Part shown: piece after piece, positions 43,926 to 53,158 of the stretch | Layout of the letters: the number at the start of each line of letters is the position of its first letter | Numbering within the stretch: the stretch's first letter is position 1 | NCBI RefSeq assembly: GCF_027857615.1 | Contig: NZ_JAQIFT010000016.1 | Location: forward strand, 310,001 to 374,000 | Length of the DNA stretch: 64,000 nucleotides | Direction: 5' to 3' | Source: Holtiella tumoricola | Lineage (GTDB): Bacteria; Bacillota; Clostridia; Lachnospirales; Cellulosilyticaceae | Notes under the pieces: generated by a model | Seen by the model: only the letters and a program-made list of their open reading frames with translations | Told to the model about the DNA's origin: nothing | The model's database searches: none | Translations under genes and position numbers: made by a program

Positions 43926-45452
43926 TTATTTACCTCTTACAGCCTGAGCCATTTCTAATCCAGTCATATAATCTAACTGTCTTGGCTCATACTCTTCATT
44001 TTCTTTTTGCCTTGTCATACCTGTATAGTCCCAAGTTGGCTCAGTTGCATCTTCTCTCCAACTTCTATTTTCCCAGTAATAGCCACGGAATGGGTCTCGT
44101 GAACGATTCATCTCATCTAATAATGCATTATGTAGTTTATTACGAATTTCTTTGTATGCTTCATCTTCTATTAAGTTGTTTATTTCACTAGGATCTTTTT
44201 CTAAATCATATAGCTCATCTGATGTAAGTAAGTTAAGCACTAACTTATGGCGTCCATCAAAAATTGCTCGAATAAGTTGCATACCTCCAAAGCCATCATG
44301 ATCCACTTCATATCTACCAAATTCCATGAAAACATAATCTTTCACACGTTTTTTAGTAAGAATTTGATCCTTAATACTTGATCCCATAAACATTTTCGGA
44401 ATAGGTACACCCATAAATTCAAAGATAGTAGGTGCTAAATCAATATGTGAGACAGGATTGTTGTCCACAATACCCTTTTCTTCCCACTGCTTACAGCTCA
44501 TAATCAATGGAATATTTGTAATCTCATCATACATTGCTGGCCCTTTACACCAAAGTCCGTGTTCTCCAAAGAATATACCATGATCGCTTGTATAGATAAT
44601 TAAAGCATCTGGCGCATGTTTTTTGACTGCATCAACAACTCTGCCAATTTGAGCATCTGCAAAACTATTACATCCAAAGTAAATAGGATCTCTTCCTAGT
44701 TTACCACTTTTTGTCTGATTAGTTATTGCTTCTTCACTACGCCTTGCTTGATCTTTTTTCAAACCTGCCCATACTTTATGATGTTGTGGCTTATTTTCTA
44801 AAGTATCATAGTGTCCTTCGGTAATAGGTATAAAGTAATCATTATAGCTCTCCGCATAATGTGTTGGTGCTAAAAATGGTTGATGTGGCTCATCATAAGA
44901 AACAACTAAGAAGAAATCTTCGTCATGATGTTTTTCTAAAAAGTCAACAGCTCTATTACTACATCTATGTCCATAAGTAAATGCCTCTTCTACACCTTGT
45001 TTAAAAATAATGTTTTGGTCTCTTGATAAAACCCTTTCTTCTGGGGTAAGCTCTTCTAAATAATTTCTCATATCATACCAGTATTCTTTATCCCAGCCTT
45101 CTGGGCATCTGCCCATCCCGAAGTAATCTCCCCCATCTAAATGCCACTTTCCAATAAAAGCTGTATGTATGCCATGATCATTTAATCTTTGTCCAATATG
45201 TTGCACATCTTGCCCGATCCCCATTGAATTTGTCCATCCACCTGTAGAACGTGGATATTGACCTGTAAATAACCCTGCCCTTGCTGGCTGACAAACAGGT
45301 TGTGCTGTATAAGCCTTTTCAAATCGGATCCCCTCTTCTGCTAGCCTATCAATATTAGGGGTACGCATATGAGGATTACCATAGCATCCTACCATATCTT
45401 TGCGTTGACTATCTGTCATTATAAATACAACTTTTCTAATATTACCTTCCAT
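43926..45452 (-). CDS. Type I sulfatase (formylglycine-dependent)
   Basis: A 508-aa cytoplasmic alkaline-phosphatase-fold sulfatase. The signature C54-Q-P-A-R58 (PVCQPARAGLFTG) is the Cys-type site oxidised to formylglycine. Metal ligands are in FIMTDSQRKDMVGCYG (near the N-terminus) and IIYTSDHGIFFGEHG (~290). Such enzymes remove sulfate esters from sugars (mucin, glycosaminoglycans, algal glycans) or from choline-O-sulfate-like compounds. The maturase (anSME or FGE) is not in this window. There is no signal peptide, so it acts on imported substrate. ATG 45452 has GAGGTGG upstream. A second, unrelated sulfatase-like gene follows. Confidence 0.9.
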   Translation of the reverse strand: MEGNIRKVVFIMTDSQRKDMVGCYGNPHMRTPNIDRLAEEGIRFEKAYTAQPVCQPARAGLFTGQYPRSTGGWTNSMGIGQDVQHIGQRLNDHGIHTAFIGKWHLDGGDYFGMGRCPEGWDKEYWYDMRNYLEELTPEERVLSRDQNIIFKQGVEEAFTYGHRCSNRAVDFLEKHHDEDFFLVVSYDEPHQPFLAPTHYAESYNDYFIPITEGHYDTLENKPQHHKVWAGLKKDQARRSEEAITNQTKSGKLGRDPIYFGCNSFADAQIGRVVDAVKKHAPDALIIYTSDHGIFFGEHGLWCKGPAMYDEITNIPLIMSCKQWEEKGIVDNNPVSHIDLAPTIFEFMGVPIPKMFMGSSIKDQILTKKRVKDYVFMEFGRYEVDHDGFGGMQLIRAIFDGRHKLVLNLLTSDELYDLEKDPSEINNLIEDEAYKEIRNKLHNALLDEMNRSRDPFRGYYWENRSWREDATEPTWDYTGMTRQKENEEYEPRQLDYMTGLEMAQAVRGK

Positions 45453-45573
45453 TTTCCACCTCTATTTACTATATAAAATAACCTTCTTCTCTTGATGTAT
45501 TTAATTATATTCACAGATTATTATCTCATAAATTTATAATATAGTAAATGTTTGTTAACTTTTTAGTAAATTT

Positions 45574-46893
45574 TTATTTTTTCTTAGATAAATCTAATGA
45601 AGCACCATTCATGCTTTGAGGTTTAAGCTGCCCACGTAATTGTTTTGCACTTGCTAAATAGTAGTGTCTAGCATTGGCACTAGTCTGTATCCTTGCAAGT
45701 ACAACAAGTCCCTGTGCTTTAAGTTCTTTGGCAATTTCAACTTCTTCTCCAGCAGCTAGTAAAATATCACAAAGCTCTACTGCCCATTGTTCCTCTTCTT
45801 GTTTCAATGCCTCTTCAATTTCTTCTATTACCTTTTTTGCTCCACCCATTAATTTTAATGTTTTTTGTGCCTTTTTCATTTTTTGCATAGAACCTAAATG
45901 AGTTGGATTCCCATCAAACCATCCCAAATAGCCTGTAAAGATGCTTCTTACTGTCCACTCTACTGTGCCATAGTATTCTTGCAAATATGGAAGTTTTTCA
46001 AGTTCCTGCGGTAATTTGATCTGTTCAACTAATTCATCAATCGTCATACCTTCATTCATTCCTTTTAGTGTTTCTACTAATACATACTCGATTGCATCAC
46101 GATAATTTGTTAGGCTCTGTTTAATCTTCTCTTTCCCTACAACAGCTCTTGTATGTCCTGGTAATAAATATTCTGCTTCATAGCTAATCATATGAGTTAA
46201 AGCATCTACCCAGCTACTTACATCACGATATTGTCCTCCTCTTATGGCATAAAGATTTGGCCATGATTCATAATAATTATCCCCACAGCATATAACTTTT
46301 TCTTGTGGTAACCATACAAAAATCTGATCATCTGTTTCTCCAGGGGCTGCAACTAACTCTAACTCAATACCATCTATAGTTAATACTAACTTTTCTTCAC
46401 TAAAAAGTTTATTAGGTGATAAATTACTTTTTTCTCCGTTATTATCATTAATTGGTGCAATGCCTAATGATAATATTTCTTCATTTGAAAGACCCGTACC
46501 AAATTGCATAGCTGTACGTTTTGCAAAAATATCCTTTAACAAATGACTCTTTCCATACTGAGGATAGGCAGGTATACGTCCTATAATTTCACAATCTTCA
46601 TCTGCAAAAACACCTGCTCCACATGTATGGTCAAAATGATGATAATGTGTATAGATAATAGTTTTAATCGGCTTATTAGTTATCTTCTTAAACGCTTCTA
46701 ATACTTCCTTCGCCACTGTAGTTCCATTTAAAGTATCAATGAGTATACATGTACTTTCACCTTCGATTAAAGTTGCTGTACTTGCACCATATCCCAATGC
46801 AAAATAAACACGTTCCGTAATTTTTGTAATACCTTTAGGAAATCCTATCTGTGCTTGCTTAATAAGTTTTTCTTCCCCTATGAATCTTGTCAT
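45574..46893 (-). CDS. Metallo-beta-lactamase-fold alkyl sulfatase-like protein
   Basis: A 439-aa protein with a metallo-beta-lactamase domain: H83-x-H85-x-x-D88-H89 (THYHHFDHTCGAG), further ligands in LVAAPGETDDQIF and LLPGHTRAV. The alkyl-sulfatase dimerization domain follows (~270-400), with the diagnostic TVRSIFTGYLGWFDGNPTHL. The C-terminal sterol-carrier-like domain of SdsA1/BDS1 is absent or reduced to a short helical tail, so it is shorter than those enzymes (~600-650 aa). Family members cleave primary alkyl sulfates. Its promoter carries a clear inverted repeat, suggesting inducible expression. Not obviously cotranscribed with the type I sulfatase (120-base gap). Confidence 0.83.
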   Translation of the reverse strand: MTRFIGEEKLIKQAQIGFPKGITKITERVYFALGYGASTATLIEGESTCILIDTLNGTTVAKEVLEAFKKITNKPIKTIIYTHYHHFDHTCGAGVFADEDCEIIGRIPAYPQYGKSHLLKDIFAKRTAMQFGTGLSNEEILSLGIAPINDNNGEKSNLSPNKLFSEEKLVLTIDGIELELVAAPGETDDQIFVWLPQEKVICCGDNYYESWPNLYAIRGGQYRDVSSWVDALTHMISYEAEYLLPGHTRAVVGKEKIKQSLTNYRDAIEYVLVETLKGMNEGMTIDELVEQIKLPQELEKLPYLQEYYGTVEWTVRSIFTGYLGWFDGNPTHLGSMQKMKKAQKTLKLMGGAKKVIEEIEEALKQEEEQWAVELCDILLAAGEEVEIAKELKAQGLVVLARIQTSANARHYYLASAKQLRGQLKPQSMNGASLDLSKKK

Positions 46894-46924
46894 TGTATAC
46901 CTCTTTCTTCATTTTAATAAAATA

Positions 46925-46978
46925 CTTGGATACCAAATCATTCTCTTTCATTATACTTTGATATCCAAGCAACTGCAA
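46925..46978 (-). promoter_or_regulatory. Promoter with overlapping operator-like inverted repeat, MBL sulfatase gene
   Basis: Minus strand: -35 TTGCAG (46978-46973), 17-base spacer, -10 TATAAT (46955-46950). An inverted repeat CTTGGATACCAAA (46925-46937) / TTTGATATCCAAG (46957-46969), one mismatch, places one arm in the promoter spacer and the other just after the start site. That geometry suits a dimeric repressor. It lies 32 bases upstream of the start codon. Confidence 0.6.
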
Positions 46979-47103
46979 CCCCTGCCTCAATGCATTATTT
47001 TTTATTTATTTTCTCGTTTAAAAAGTTTGAACCAATATAGGTAGTATATTATAGATACATCTTATAACTGAAAATATTACTTTACTTTCTATAACTTATA
47101 TGT

Positions 47104-47131
47104 AAAAAAGGAGTGCTATTACGCACTCCCT
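47104..47131. terminator. Intrinsic terminator after the Ntn-hydrolase gene
   Basis: A 7-bp GC-rich stem GGAGTGC/GCACTCC (47110-47116 with 47123-47129), followed by a T run on the minus strand (47109-47104). Confidence 0.78.
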
Positions 47132-47134
47132 TAC

Positions 47135-48208
47135 TTATTTATCTATTTTGTAATAATATGTTCTCGCTTGATCTCTACCCGTACAAATCTGTAAAGTTAA
47201 ATCATCTAAATTATAAACACATGACCATTGTGTATCTGATGGTATCGTTTCATTTAGCCCCTCAATCACACGTGTGCCTTGTGATGGAACGCTAAGTAAT
47301 AATTCCATAGCTTCCTCTTCATTCATAATGCCACCTGTTTCTTCTTGCTTCGCTTTAATAACCTCATAACGATCTTGGCCACTTCCTTCGTTCATATCAT
47401 TATAAAGCACAAAGTTTGTTGCAGCTGTATAGCCTTCTTCTTTGGTTAGCACATGCATTTCATCATCTATGTATTCAATAATTGCAGTATCTCCTGTTGC
47501 ATCAGCAATTTGGAAATGGTATCCTGTATCCCCACTTGAGTTCATATCATATTGTTCAAGTAAAGCTATAGCTTCCTTTACTGTTGCTGCTTTGTCTAAG
47601 ATCATACGAATAGCTGACGTTGTTGTAATAGGTACTTTGCCTGTTGATTGATGAACAATCCCTTTATTAATAACAAGTACACCTATCGCTAGTCCTTTTT
47701 CATTAATCCCATCTAATGGTGCATAAGGTGCTGCTAAAGTAATCACACGATTTAAAAGATTTTTATCTGGCATATTCTCTGCACTTAATCCTAAATGATT
47801 TAAGTTAACAACAGATATAGACTCATAATCATCTTTAGGTGTCGTACGTACAATCATTCCTATAGAAGGTACATAATCAAAGTTTCTACCAAATAAATTG
47901 TCCCCTTCTGGTGATGTTGCTATAAATGTACTGCATGCACCATCTGGATTGACTTCAAACGGTATGCCTTTTAATATTTTTTGAGTCACAAAGCCTACAA
48001 GCTCATCATCTGTTGCTGCACCCTTTTCTAAAAATTCATCTAGTCCATAATCTGCATGGTAAGTCATTTCATAAAATGGATGTCCATTTAATTCTTTAAA
48101 GCTAAGTAATGTACGAATTTCTCCAAAGAATAAAGTTCCTACTCCTATTACCACTAGAAGAAGTACACTGACAATACTTATGCCCGTAATTTTTAATGCT
48201 TTTTTCAT
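47135..48208 (-). CDS. Membrane-anchored linear-amide C-N hydrolase (choloylglycine hydrolase/C45-like)
   Basis: A 357-aa protein with an N-terminal hydrophobic anchor (~8-28), then an Ntn-hydrolase domain. The candidate nucleophile is Cys92 in GACSTFIA, followed by NLFGRNFDY, GINEKGLAIGVLVIN and FQIADATGDTAIIEY blocks, as in choloylglycine hydrolase, penicillin V acylase and acyl-CoA:6-APA acyltransferase (C45) relatives. The Cys is internal, not at the N-terminus, so autoprocessing or cleavage would be needed if it works as a classical Ntn enzyme. It acts outside the membrane. Possible substrates are N-acyl amino acids, bile salts or antibiotics; not decidable. Confidence 0.78.
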   Translation of the reverse strand: MKKALKITGISIVSVLLLVVIGVGTLFFGEIRTLLSFKELNGHPFYEMTYHADYGLDEFLEKGAATDDELVGFVTQKILKGIPFEVNPDGACSTFIATSPEGDNLFGRNFDYVPSIGMIVRTTPKDDYESISVVNLNHLGLSAENMPDKNLLNRVITLAAPYAPLDGINEKGLAIGVLVINKGIVHQSTGKVPITTTSAIRMILDKAATVKEAIALLEQYDMNSSGDTGYHFQIADATGDTAIIEYIDDEMHVLTKEEGYTAATNFVLYNDMNEGSGQDRYEVIKAKQEETGGIMNEEEAMELLLSVPSQGTRVIEGLNETIPSDTQWSCVYNLDDLTLQICTGRDQARTYYYKIDK

Positions 48209-48242
48209 AACTGATCTCCCTGTATTTATTATTTATGAACTT

Positions 48243-48271
48243 ATTATAAAACAGATTATCTTGATAATCAA
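48243..48271 (-). promoter_or_regulatory. Promoter of the Ntn-hydrolase gene with overlapping palindrome
   Basis: Minus strand: -35 TTGATT (48271-48266), 17-base spacer, -10 TATAAT (48248-48243), ~35 bases before the start codon. The palindrome GATTATC-TT-GATAATC (48254-48269) covers the spacer and the -35 box and could be an operator. The rest of the 308-base gap to the esterase gene is AT-rich with three loose AACTAT-type direct repeats (48288-48325) and holds no gene. Confidence 0.5.
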
Positions 48272-48517
48272 ATTATTTTTATTTCAAACTATTTCAACTT
48301 AAAACTATTTCACCATCAAACTATCTCTTTATAATTTTACTTATTTAATAATCAATAAGTTTTTGTATATTCTACACTTAAATTCAAATATACTTGAATA
48401 ACACAGAATTACATGTTAAATTTACTTGTATATCAGTAATTTTTCACTACCATTTTTACCTTTTAACTCATTATTTATAGCTTTTATCATCAACTTATAT
48501 CCTAAAGGAGTTTACTT

Positions 48518-49333
48518 ATGCTACATCAAATAATAGAAATTGATTCAAGAGAATGTGAAAAGGCACAACTCTATACTTATTTTTTAGATAACTATCAAGA
48601 AATTGATCTTGCAAGAAAAAGGCCTGTTGTCATCATCTGCCCTGGTGGCGCCTATGGATATACTTCTGAACGTGAAGCTGAGGCTATTGCTATTCAATAT
48701 AATGCCCGTGGCCTTCACGCTTGTGTACTTAAATATCATTGTGCACCAGCAGAGTACCCAACTGCCTTACTAGAACTTGCAAAGACTGTGTCACATCTGC
48801 GTCAAAATGCAGAACAATATCACATTGACCCAGATAAAATTATTATTTCCGGTTTTTCTGCAGGCGGGCACTTAGCTGGAAGCCTTGGTGTATTTTGGCA
48901 TCAAGATTGGTTGCAAACTTTAATGCAGGAACCTATGTCAAACTATAAGCCTAATGGCCTACTCTTATGCTATCCTGTTCTCACATCAGGTGAAAAAGGG
49001 CATCAAGGAAGCTTTACAAACCTCCTTGGTTCTTCTTATACCGAAGAACTTAAAGCCATGCTTAGCTTAGAAACTCAAGTAACTGAGTATGTTCCTCCTA
49101 CTTTCATTTGGCATACCCAAACAGATAATGCCGTACCTGTAGAAGGAACACTAATGTTTGCGACTGCCTTACAAAAAGTAAATGTTTCATACGAACTCCA
49201 TATCTATCCAGTTGGAGGGCATGGTCTAGCTTTAGCCTCCCAAGAAACAATGGCTAACGGATATCCTGGTAGCATTCAAAAAGAATGTCAAAATTGGATT
49301 AGGCTCGCTTGTACTTGGGCTCATAATCTCTAA
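48518..49333 (+). CDS. Alpha/beta-hydrolase, acetyl-xylan-esterase/lipase-like
   Basis: A 271-aa cytoplasmic esterase. The oxyanion region is IICPGGAYGYTSEREAE, the nucleophile elbow GFSAGGHLAGS (Ser ~115), Asp in HTQTDNAVPVE and His in PVGGHGLALAS, a full catalytic triad of the BD-FAE/Axe type. It probably deacetylates sugars or oligosaccharides from xylan and other hemicelluloses taken up by the cell. ATG 48518 has AAAGGAG upstream. Single gene with a strong terminator. Confidence 0.87.
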   Translation: MLHQIIEIDSRECEKAQLYTYFLDNYQEIDLARKRPVVIICPGGAYGYTSEREAEAIAIQYNARGLHACVLKYHCAPAEYPTALLELAKTVSHLRQNAEQYHIDPDKIIISGFSAGGHLAGSLGVFWHQDWLQTLMQEPMSNYKPNGLLLCYPVLTSGEKGHQGSFTNLLGSSYTEELKAMLSLETQVTEYVPPTFIWHTQTDNAVPVEGTLMFATALQKVNVSYELHIYPVGGHGLALASQETMANGYPGSIQKECQNWIRLACTWAHNL

Positions 49334-49350
49334 ATAACATCTTTCTAAAA

Positions 49351-49403
49351 TATAATAAAAGCAGGTATTACATTATTTCTATGTAATACCTGCTTTTATT
49401 ATA
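49351..49403. terminator. Very long bidirectional terminator
   Basis: A stem of ~23 bp (49351-49373 with 49381-49403) with a 7-base loop. It is shared between the plus-strand esterase and the minus-strand aminopeptidase. Confidence 0.88.
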
Positions 49404-49451
49404 TTTATAAAGTCTTCTTTGCACACCAATAGTACTGATGGCTCTATCAAA

Positions 49452-50558
49452 TTACTCCATACTTAAAGCTTTTTTCAATGCCTCTTTATTAAGATGTAAT
49501 AATTCTTTAACTACAAACTCTCCATCTTTTCTAATGAGCACACCATCAAACCAAATCTCCCCTCCACCATCTTGTGGTTTATGAGATTGAATAAGGTCCC
49601 AGTGAATTGCCGAATTATGTCCTGGTGTAAAATGCATTGTACCAATCATTTTCTCATCAAAAAGTGTATTATAAATGGGTTGTTCCATAAATGGATTTGT
49701 TCCAAGAGAGAATTCACAAATATAGCGTGCTCCCTCATCTGTATCTAAAATAGCATTAAGCTTTTCTGTTTCATTAGCTGTTGCCTCAACAATCTTACCA
49801 TCTTTAAACTTAAATTTAACATCTGTAAAAATAGTTCCTTGATAGTTAGATGGTACGTTATAAGCAATAGTTCCATTTACTGAATCCGTTACAACACCGG
49901 CCATCCCTACTTCTCCATCTGGAATATTCCATCTTCCACTACATATACTTGTCCAACAATCTTTAATAGAAAATGTTAAATCTGTTCCAGGCGCTATAAT
50001 ATGCACCTTATCTGTTTTATCCATAAGATCATGTAAAGGTTTCATAAGTTCATGGAACTTGGCATAGTCTAATGCACATACATTGAAGTAATAATCTTCA
50101 AAAGCCTGTGTACTCATATGCGCTGTTTGTGCAAAGCTATTGGTTGGATAACCTAAGATACACCATTTAGTATTTTGACAGCGTTCCTTAGCATGAAGTG
50201 GCCCACTATACTCTGTATAAATCTTCATCTTATCTGATGGGACATCTGACATTTGATAGAGATTATCTACTTTTCTTACTCCTATATAGGCATCCATATC
50301 TTTCATACGCTCTAAATCGTATTTAAGTTGATACTCATATTGCTCTTTTGTCGCTCCCAAAAGAAGTGCTTTACGAATCACTTCTGATTCAAGGTTAACA
50401 AAAGGAATACCTCCTACACGATAGGCTTCTTCTACAAGTGCTGTAGCAATTTCTTCTCCTCCATTAGGAAGGTCGATTAAAAGTTTTTCCCCCGCTTGTA
50501 ACTGTACGGAATACTGAATTAAGTTTTGTGCAAGTTTAGTTATTCTTGGATCTCTCAT
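49452..50558 (-). CDS. M29-family aminopeptidase (AmpS/PepS-like)
   Basis: A 368-aa cytoplasmic metallopeptidase. Family blocks: AGEKLLIDLPNG, IPDGEVGMAGV (first metal Glu), CEFSLGTNPFM (second Glu), GTMHFTPGHNSAIHWDLI (His, His-x-Asp ligands) and GEIWFDGVLIRKDGEF at the C-terminus. These enzymes remove N-terminal residues with broad specificity and are usually dimers. The protein is slightly shorter than the ~410-aa norm. It starts at ATG 50558 with AGGAGG upstream. Confidence 0.9.
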   Translation of the reverse strand: MRDPRITKLAQNLIQYSVQLQAGEKLLIDLPNGGEEIATALVEEAYRVGGIPFVNLESEVIRKALLLGATKEQYEYQLKYDLERMKDMDAYIGVRKVDNLYQMSDVPSDKMKIYTEYSGPLHAKERCQNTKWCILGYPTNSFAQTAHMSTQAFEDYYFNVCALDYAKFHELMKPLHDLMDKTDKVHIIAPGTDLTFSIKDCWTSICSGRWNIPDGEVGMAGVVTDSVNGTIAYNVPSNYQGTIFTDVKFKFKDGKIVEATANETEKLNAILDTDEGARYICEFSLGTNPFMEQPIYNTLFDEKMIGTMHFTPGHNSAIHWDLIQSHKPQDGGGEIWFDGVLIRKDGEFVVKELLHLNKEALKKALSME

Positions 50559-50610
50559 TGCTGCCTCCTAGTTTGTTCGTCTCTCTTACTATAACATATC
50601 ATATTTATTA

Positions 50611-52320
50611 TTATAAGTTGCAATTATGTACTTCTTTACAGATTTTATCAAATATAATATAATCTCCTGAAAACTTATTATTCCATAGTTTTTGCGCTAA
50701 TACTTGAATACCTTCTTTAGCTCTATCATAGATATCTTCTTCTGAAACAGGTACATTTATCATATCATTCCAAATAGAAAAAGCACCTCCTAATAGCTGA
50801 GGATGTCCTGCCGGGATTGTATATGCCTCTCTGAACATATTTGGCTCCCATGTATTAAATAAATTTTCTTTATCTAAGTGTTGTCTATAGTAATTTGCAT
50901 GAGGTACAATATATAACCTGGTATCATCAGAATTAATAATCTGATAGCCCGCTTCAATCATTTCTATAGCATCCACCCAGTCTAAGCTCCATATATTGAT
51001 TGTAACACCTTCACTTATAATAGGTGTCTGTCCCTTGAAACTACTTAAATTCCCCCATAATCTTGGTGTCTTACCTTTTGCTTTAATCCATTTCAAATAG
51101 TAGTCTGTATAAGCTCTAAAATGTTCTAATACTTCATCACTTCCAAAATATTCATCTGCTCCAATATGTACTTCCTTACATCTAAAGACAGGCATATCTC
51201 CTTGTAAATATTCATTCCATAGCTTATCTATAAATTCATACGCTTCTTCTTTCATAACATTAAGATGGTCTCTTCCCTTTCCAGTTCCTAATGTTAAATC
51301 TTTATTATATTGAGTCAATGCTAAACAATGTGCAGGTGTATCGATCTCTGGCACTATATCTATACCATATTTATCTGCAAAATCTATTAATTCTCCAAAT
51401 GCGCGCTTTGTATAATGACCATCTTTCGCCGTTAATCCTTGATATGTATCACACTCTAGTCTAAATGCTGAATAAGCCTTCTCCCAGTTTGCTTCATCGA
51501 TATGAATCTCATTGTCATTTAAGTGAATATGAAAATCATTCATCTTATACCATGCCATAAGCTTTACATATGTTCTTAATGCATCCATAGAGGAAAATCT
51601 TCTACCTACATCCAACATAAATCCTCTTTTTTTATATCTAGGATAATCTCTAATCATCCCCTGCTCTAATTTTCCTTTTTGACGTTTTAGCATTTGAAGA
51701 AGCGTTCTTGTTCCGTAAAATATTCCTCTTGTATGACAAGCACTTATCTTCACAAAGTTATTAATACATAAATTATATCCTTCATCTCCTATAATTTTAT
51801 CTTCATTACTTAATACAAGTAATATGTCACCTTCCTTAACTATACCACCTATTACTATTTCTAAATCCAAACCTATTTCTTCATTTAAATCCTGTTTTAA
51901 TATCTGAGCACTTACTATTAACTTCTCTTTAACATTTTCAGAAATTCTTATGATAGAATTCTTCGTAATTAAGTATTTCCCCTCTAAGCCTATCCATTCT
52001 TGTACCTCCGGAATAACATAAGGCTTAGTATTTATAGCTAATGGTGTACCATATTTTCCTGGAACAACTACTTCTAAACCTTTGGTCCACATAACTTCCT
52101 GCCCATAAGACACTTTAAAATCTACAATAACCTTCATATCTATAAATGGTGCATAAATATTACCTACATCATCAATAATTTGCTTATAATCTGAACCTAA
52201 AAATTCTATCTCAAATCCTTTTGGAACGTAGGGCATTAAAATTTTATGCTGGTTTGGACCAATCATTCTAACTTTTAAATTTTGCACTACTTCTTCAAGT
52301 TGTTTTTTTATAGTTATCAT
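50611..52320 (-). CDS. GH20 beta-N-acetylhexosaminidase, classical type
   Basis: A 569-aa cytoplasmic enzyme. N-terminal ~225 residues include a GH20b-like domain (FVKISACHTRGIFYGTRTLLQML). The barrel starts YKKRGFMLDVGRRF and contains MNDFHIHLNDNE, VPEIDTPAHCLALTQ and the catalytic pair D389-E390 in EVHIGADEY. It differs clearly from the other GH20 protein of the window (40356-42194), so the two probably have different substrates or linkages. ATG 52320 has AGGGGAAA upstream; ~50 bases separate it from the M29 gene that follows, so cotranscription is possible. No export signal. Confidence 0.89.
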   Translation of the reverse strand: MITIKKQLEEVVQNLKVRMIGPNQHKILMPYVPKGFEIEFLGSDYKQIIDDVGNIYAPFIDMKVIVDFKVSYGQEVMWTKGLEVVVPGKYGTPLAINTKPYVIPEVQEWIGLEGKYLITKNSIIRISENVKEKLIVSAQILKQDLNEEIGLDLEIVIGGIVKEGDILLVLSNEDKIIGDEGYNLCINNFVKISACHTRGIFYGTRTLLQMLKRQKGKLEQGMIRDYPRYKKRGFMLDVGRRFSSMDALRTYVKLMAWYKMNDFHIHLNDNEIHIDEANWEKAYSAFRLECDTYQGLTAKDGHYTKRAFGELIDFADKYGIDIVPEIDTPAHCLALTQYNKDLTLGTGKGRDHLNVMKEEAYEFIDKLWNEYLQGDMPVFRCKEVHIGADEYFGSDEVLEHFRAYTDYYLKWIKAKGKTPRLWGNLSSFKGQTPIISEGVTINIWSLDWVDAIEMIEAGYQIINSDDTRLYIVPHANYYRQHLDKENLFNTWEPNMFREAYTIPAGHPQLLGGAFSIWNDMINVPVSEEDIYDRAKEGIQVLAQKLWNNKFSGDYIIFDKICKEVHNCNL

Positions 52321-52453
52321 ATTTTCCCCTTATACAATATATTTCTATATTATTTTAACATATTAAAACTTTATATTTTAATTCTCTATTTACTAAATAA
52401 TTTTTTAATTTTTATATATTTTCACTAAGCTTTATCATTTCCATTTCTGACAT

Positions 52454-53151
52454 AATAAATATTTGATGGAGTGAAAACTTAGTAGTTGAGATAGACCGGT
52501 CAGCACTACGTGTGTGCTCTCCCTTTTCTACTCAGAAAGTTAAGTTTTCACTCCCAGTGACACGCCGTGGAGAGGAAAGAAGAGCAAACATCTCTTCTTT
52601 GGAAGGCAAAACCTTGCAGATTTCAATGTCCTTGGCATTCAATTAAGTAAGATACGCTTTGTAAAATTGATAGTACTTTTGATCTAAACTCGGGAATGAT
52701 TAGGCACTTTCACATGAAGGATGTTTAGAAAATGAGTCATGTAGTTTTGCTATCTTTCTACCGGAAGGGTTATGATGTGATGGGCAGTAGGTGAGGCTAG
52801 GAAAGTCCTTTCATATAAGAAGATTTAGGAAATATTTATGCAGTTTAGTAACCTCCCTACGGGTGCAGCTCACAAAGTCAGGGCGTACATATTTAGTAGA
52901 CTTGACTCAGTGAGCTGGATAGGTGTGTTCTCCGGAACCTGCCTACGTAGCTTTCAGATAAGAAATGTTCGAAATGAGAAAATAGTGATTTTAGGTGTGC
53001 TGTCTGAACGAAGTGAGTTCACACCGTTATTATTTTTGAATGAGTTACATTTCTCTGAAAGCCAAGTGAAGCAGGTGAAGGAGAATCCAACTAGCCAGCT
53101 CACGTAAGTAGACTAAATATAAGTACCCCCTCACTTAAACAAATATTTATT
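52454..53151. repeat. Modular palindromic repeat element, copy 3 (modules A and B)
   Basis: A ~698-bp non-coding stretch bounded by AATAAATATTTG (52454-52465) and its exact complement CAAATATTTATT (53140-53151). The first part (52466-52800) starts with a stem GGAGTGAAAACTTA (52468-52481) pairing with 52541-52554 and holds further hairpins (e.g. AGAAGAG/CTCTTCT near 52579-52597). It matches 30980-31345 of copy 1. The second part (52838-53151) is the reverse complement of 30608-30925 and folds on itself into a ~95-bp imperfect hairpin centred near 53008. It looks like the most complete copy. No transposase or credible gene is inside. Confidence 0.8.
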
Positions 53152-53158
53152 TAATTAA

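Noticed and set aside
48288..48325. Three loose AACTATTTCA/AACTATCTC repeats
   Set aside because: Short, AT-rich and imperfect; could arise by chance in this base composition.
52838..53107. 89-codon open frame inside repeat copy 3
   Set aside because: It covers the ~95-bp-arm palindrome; the translated sequence looks like reading of a repeat and no ribosome binding site precedes it.
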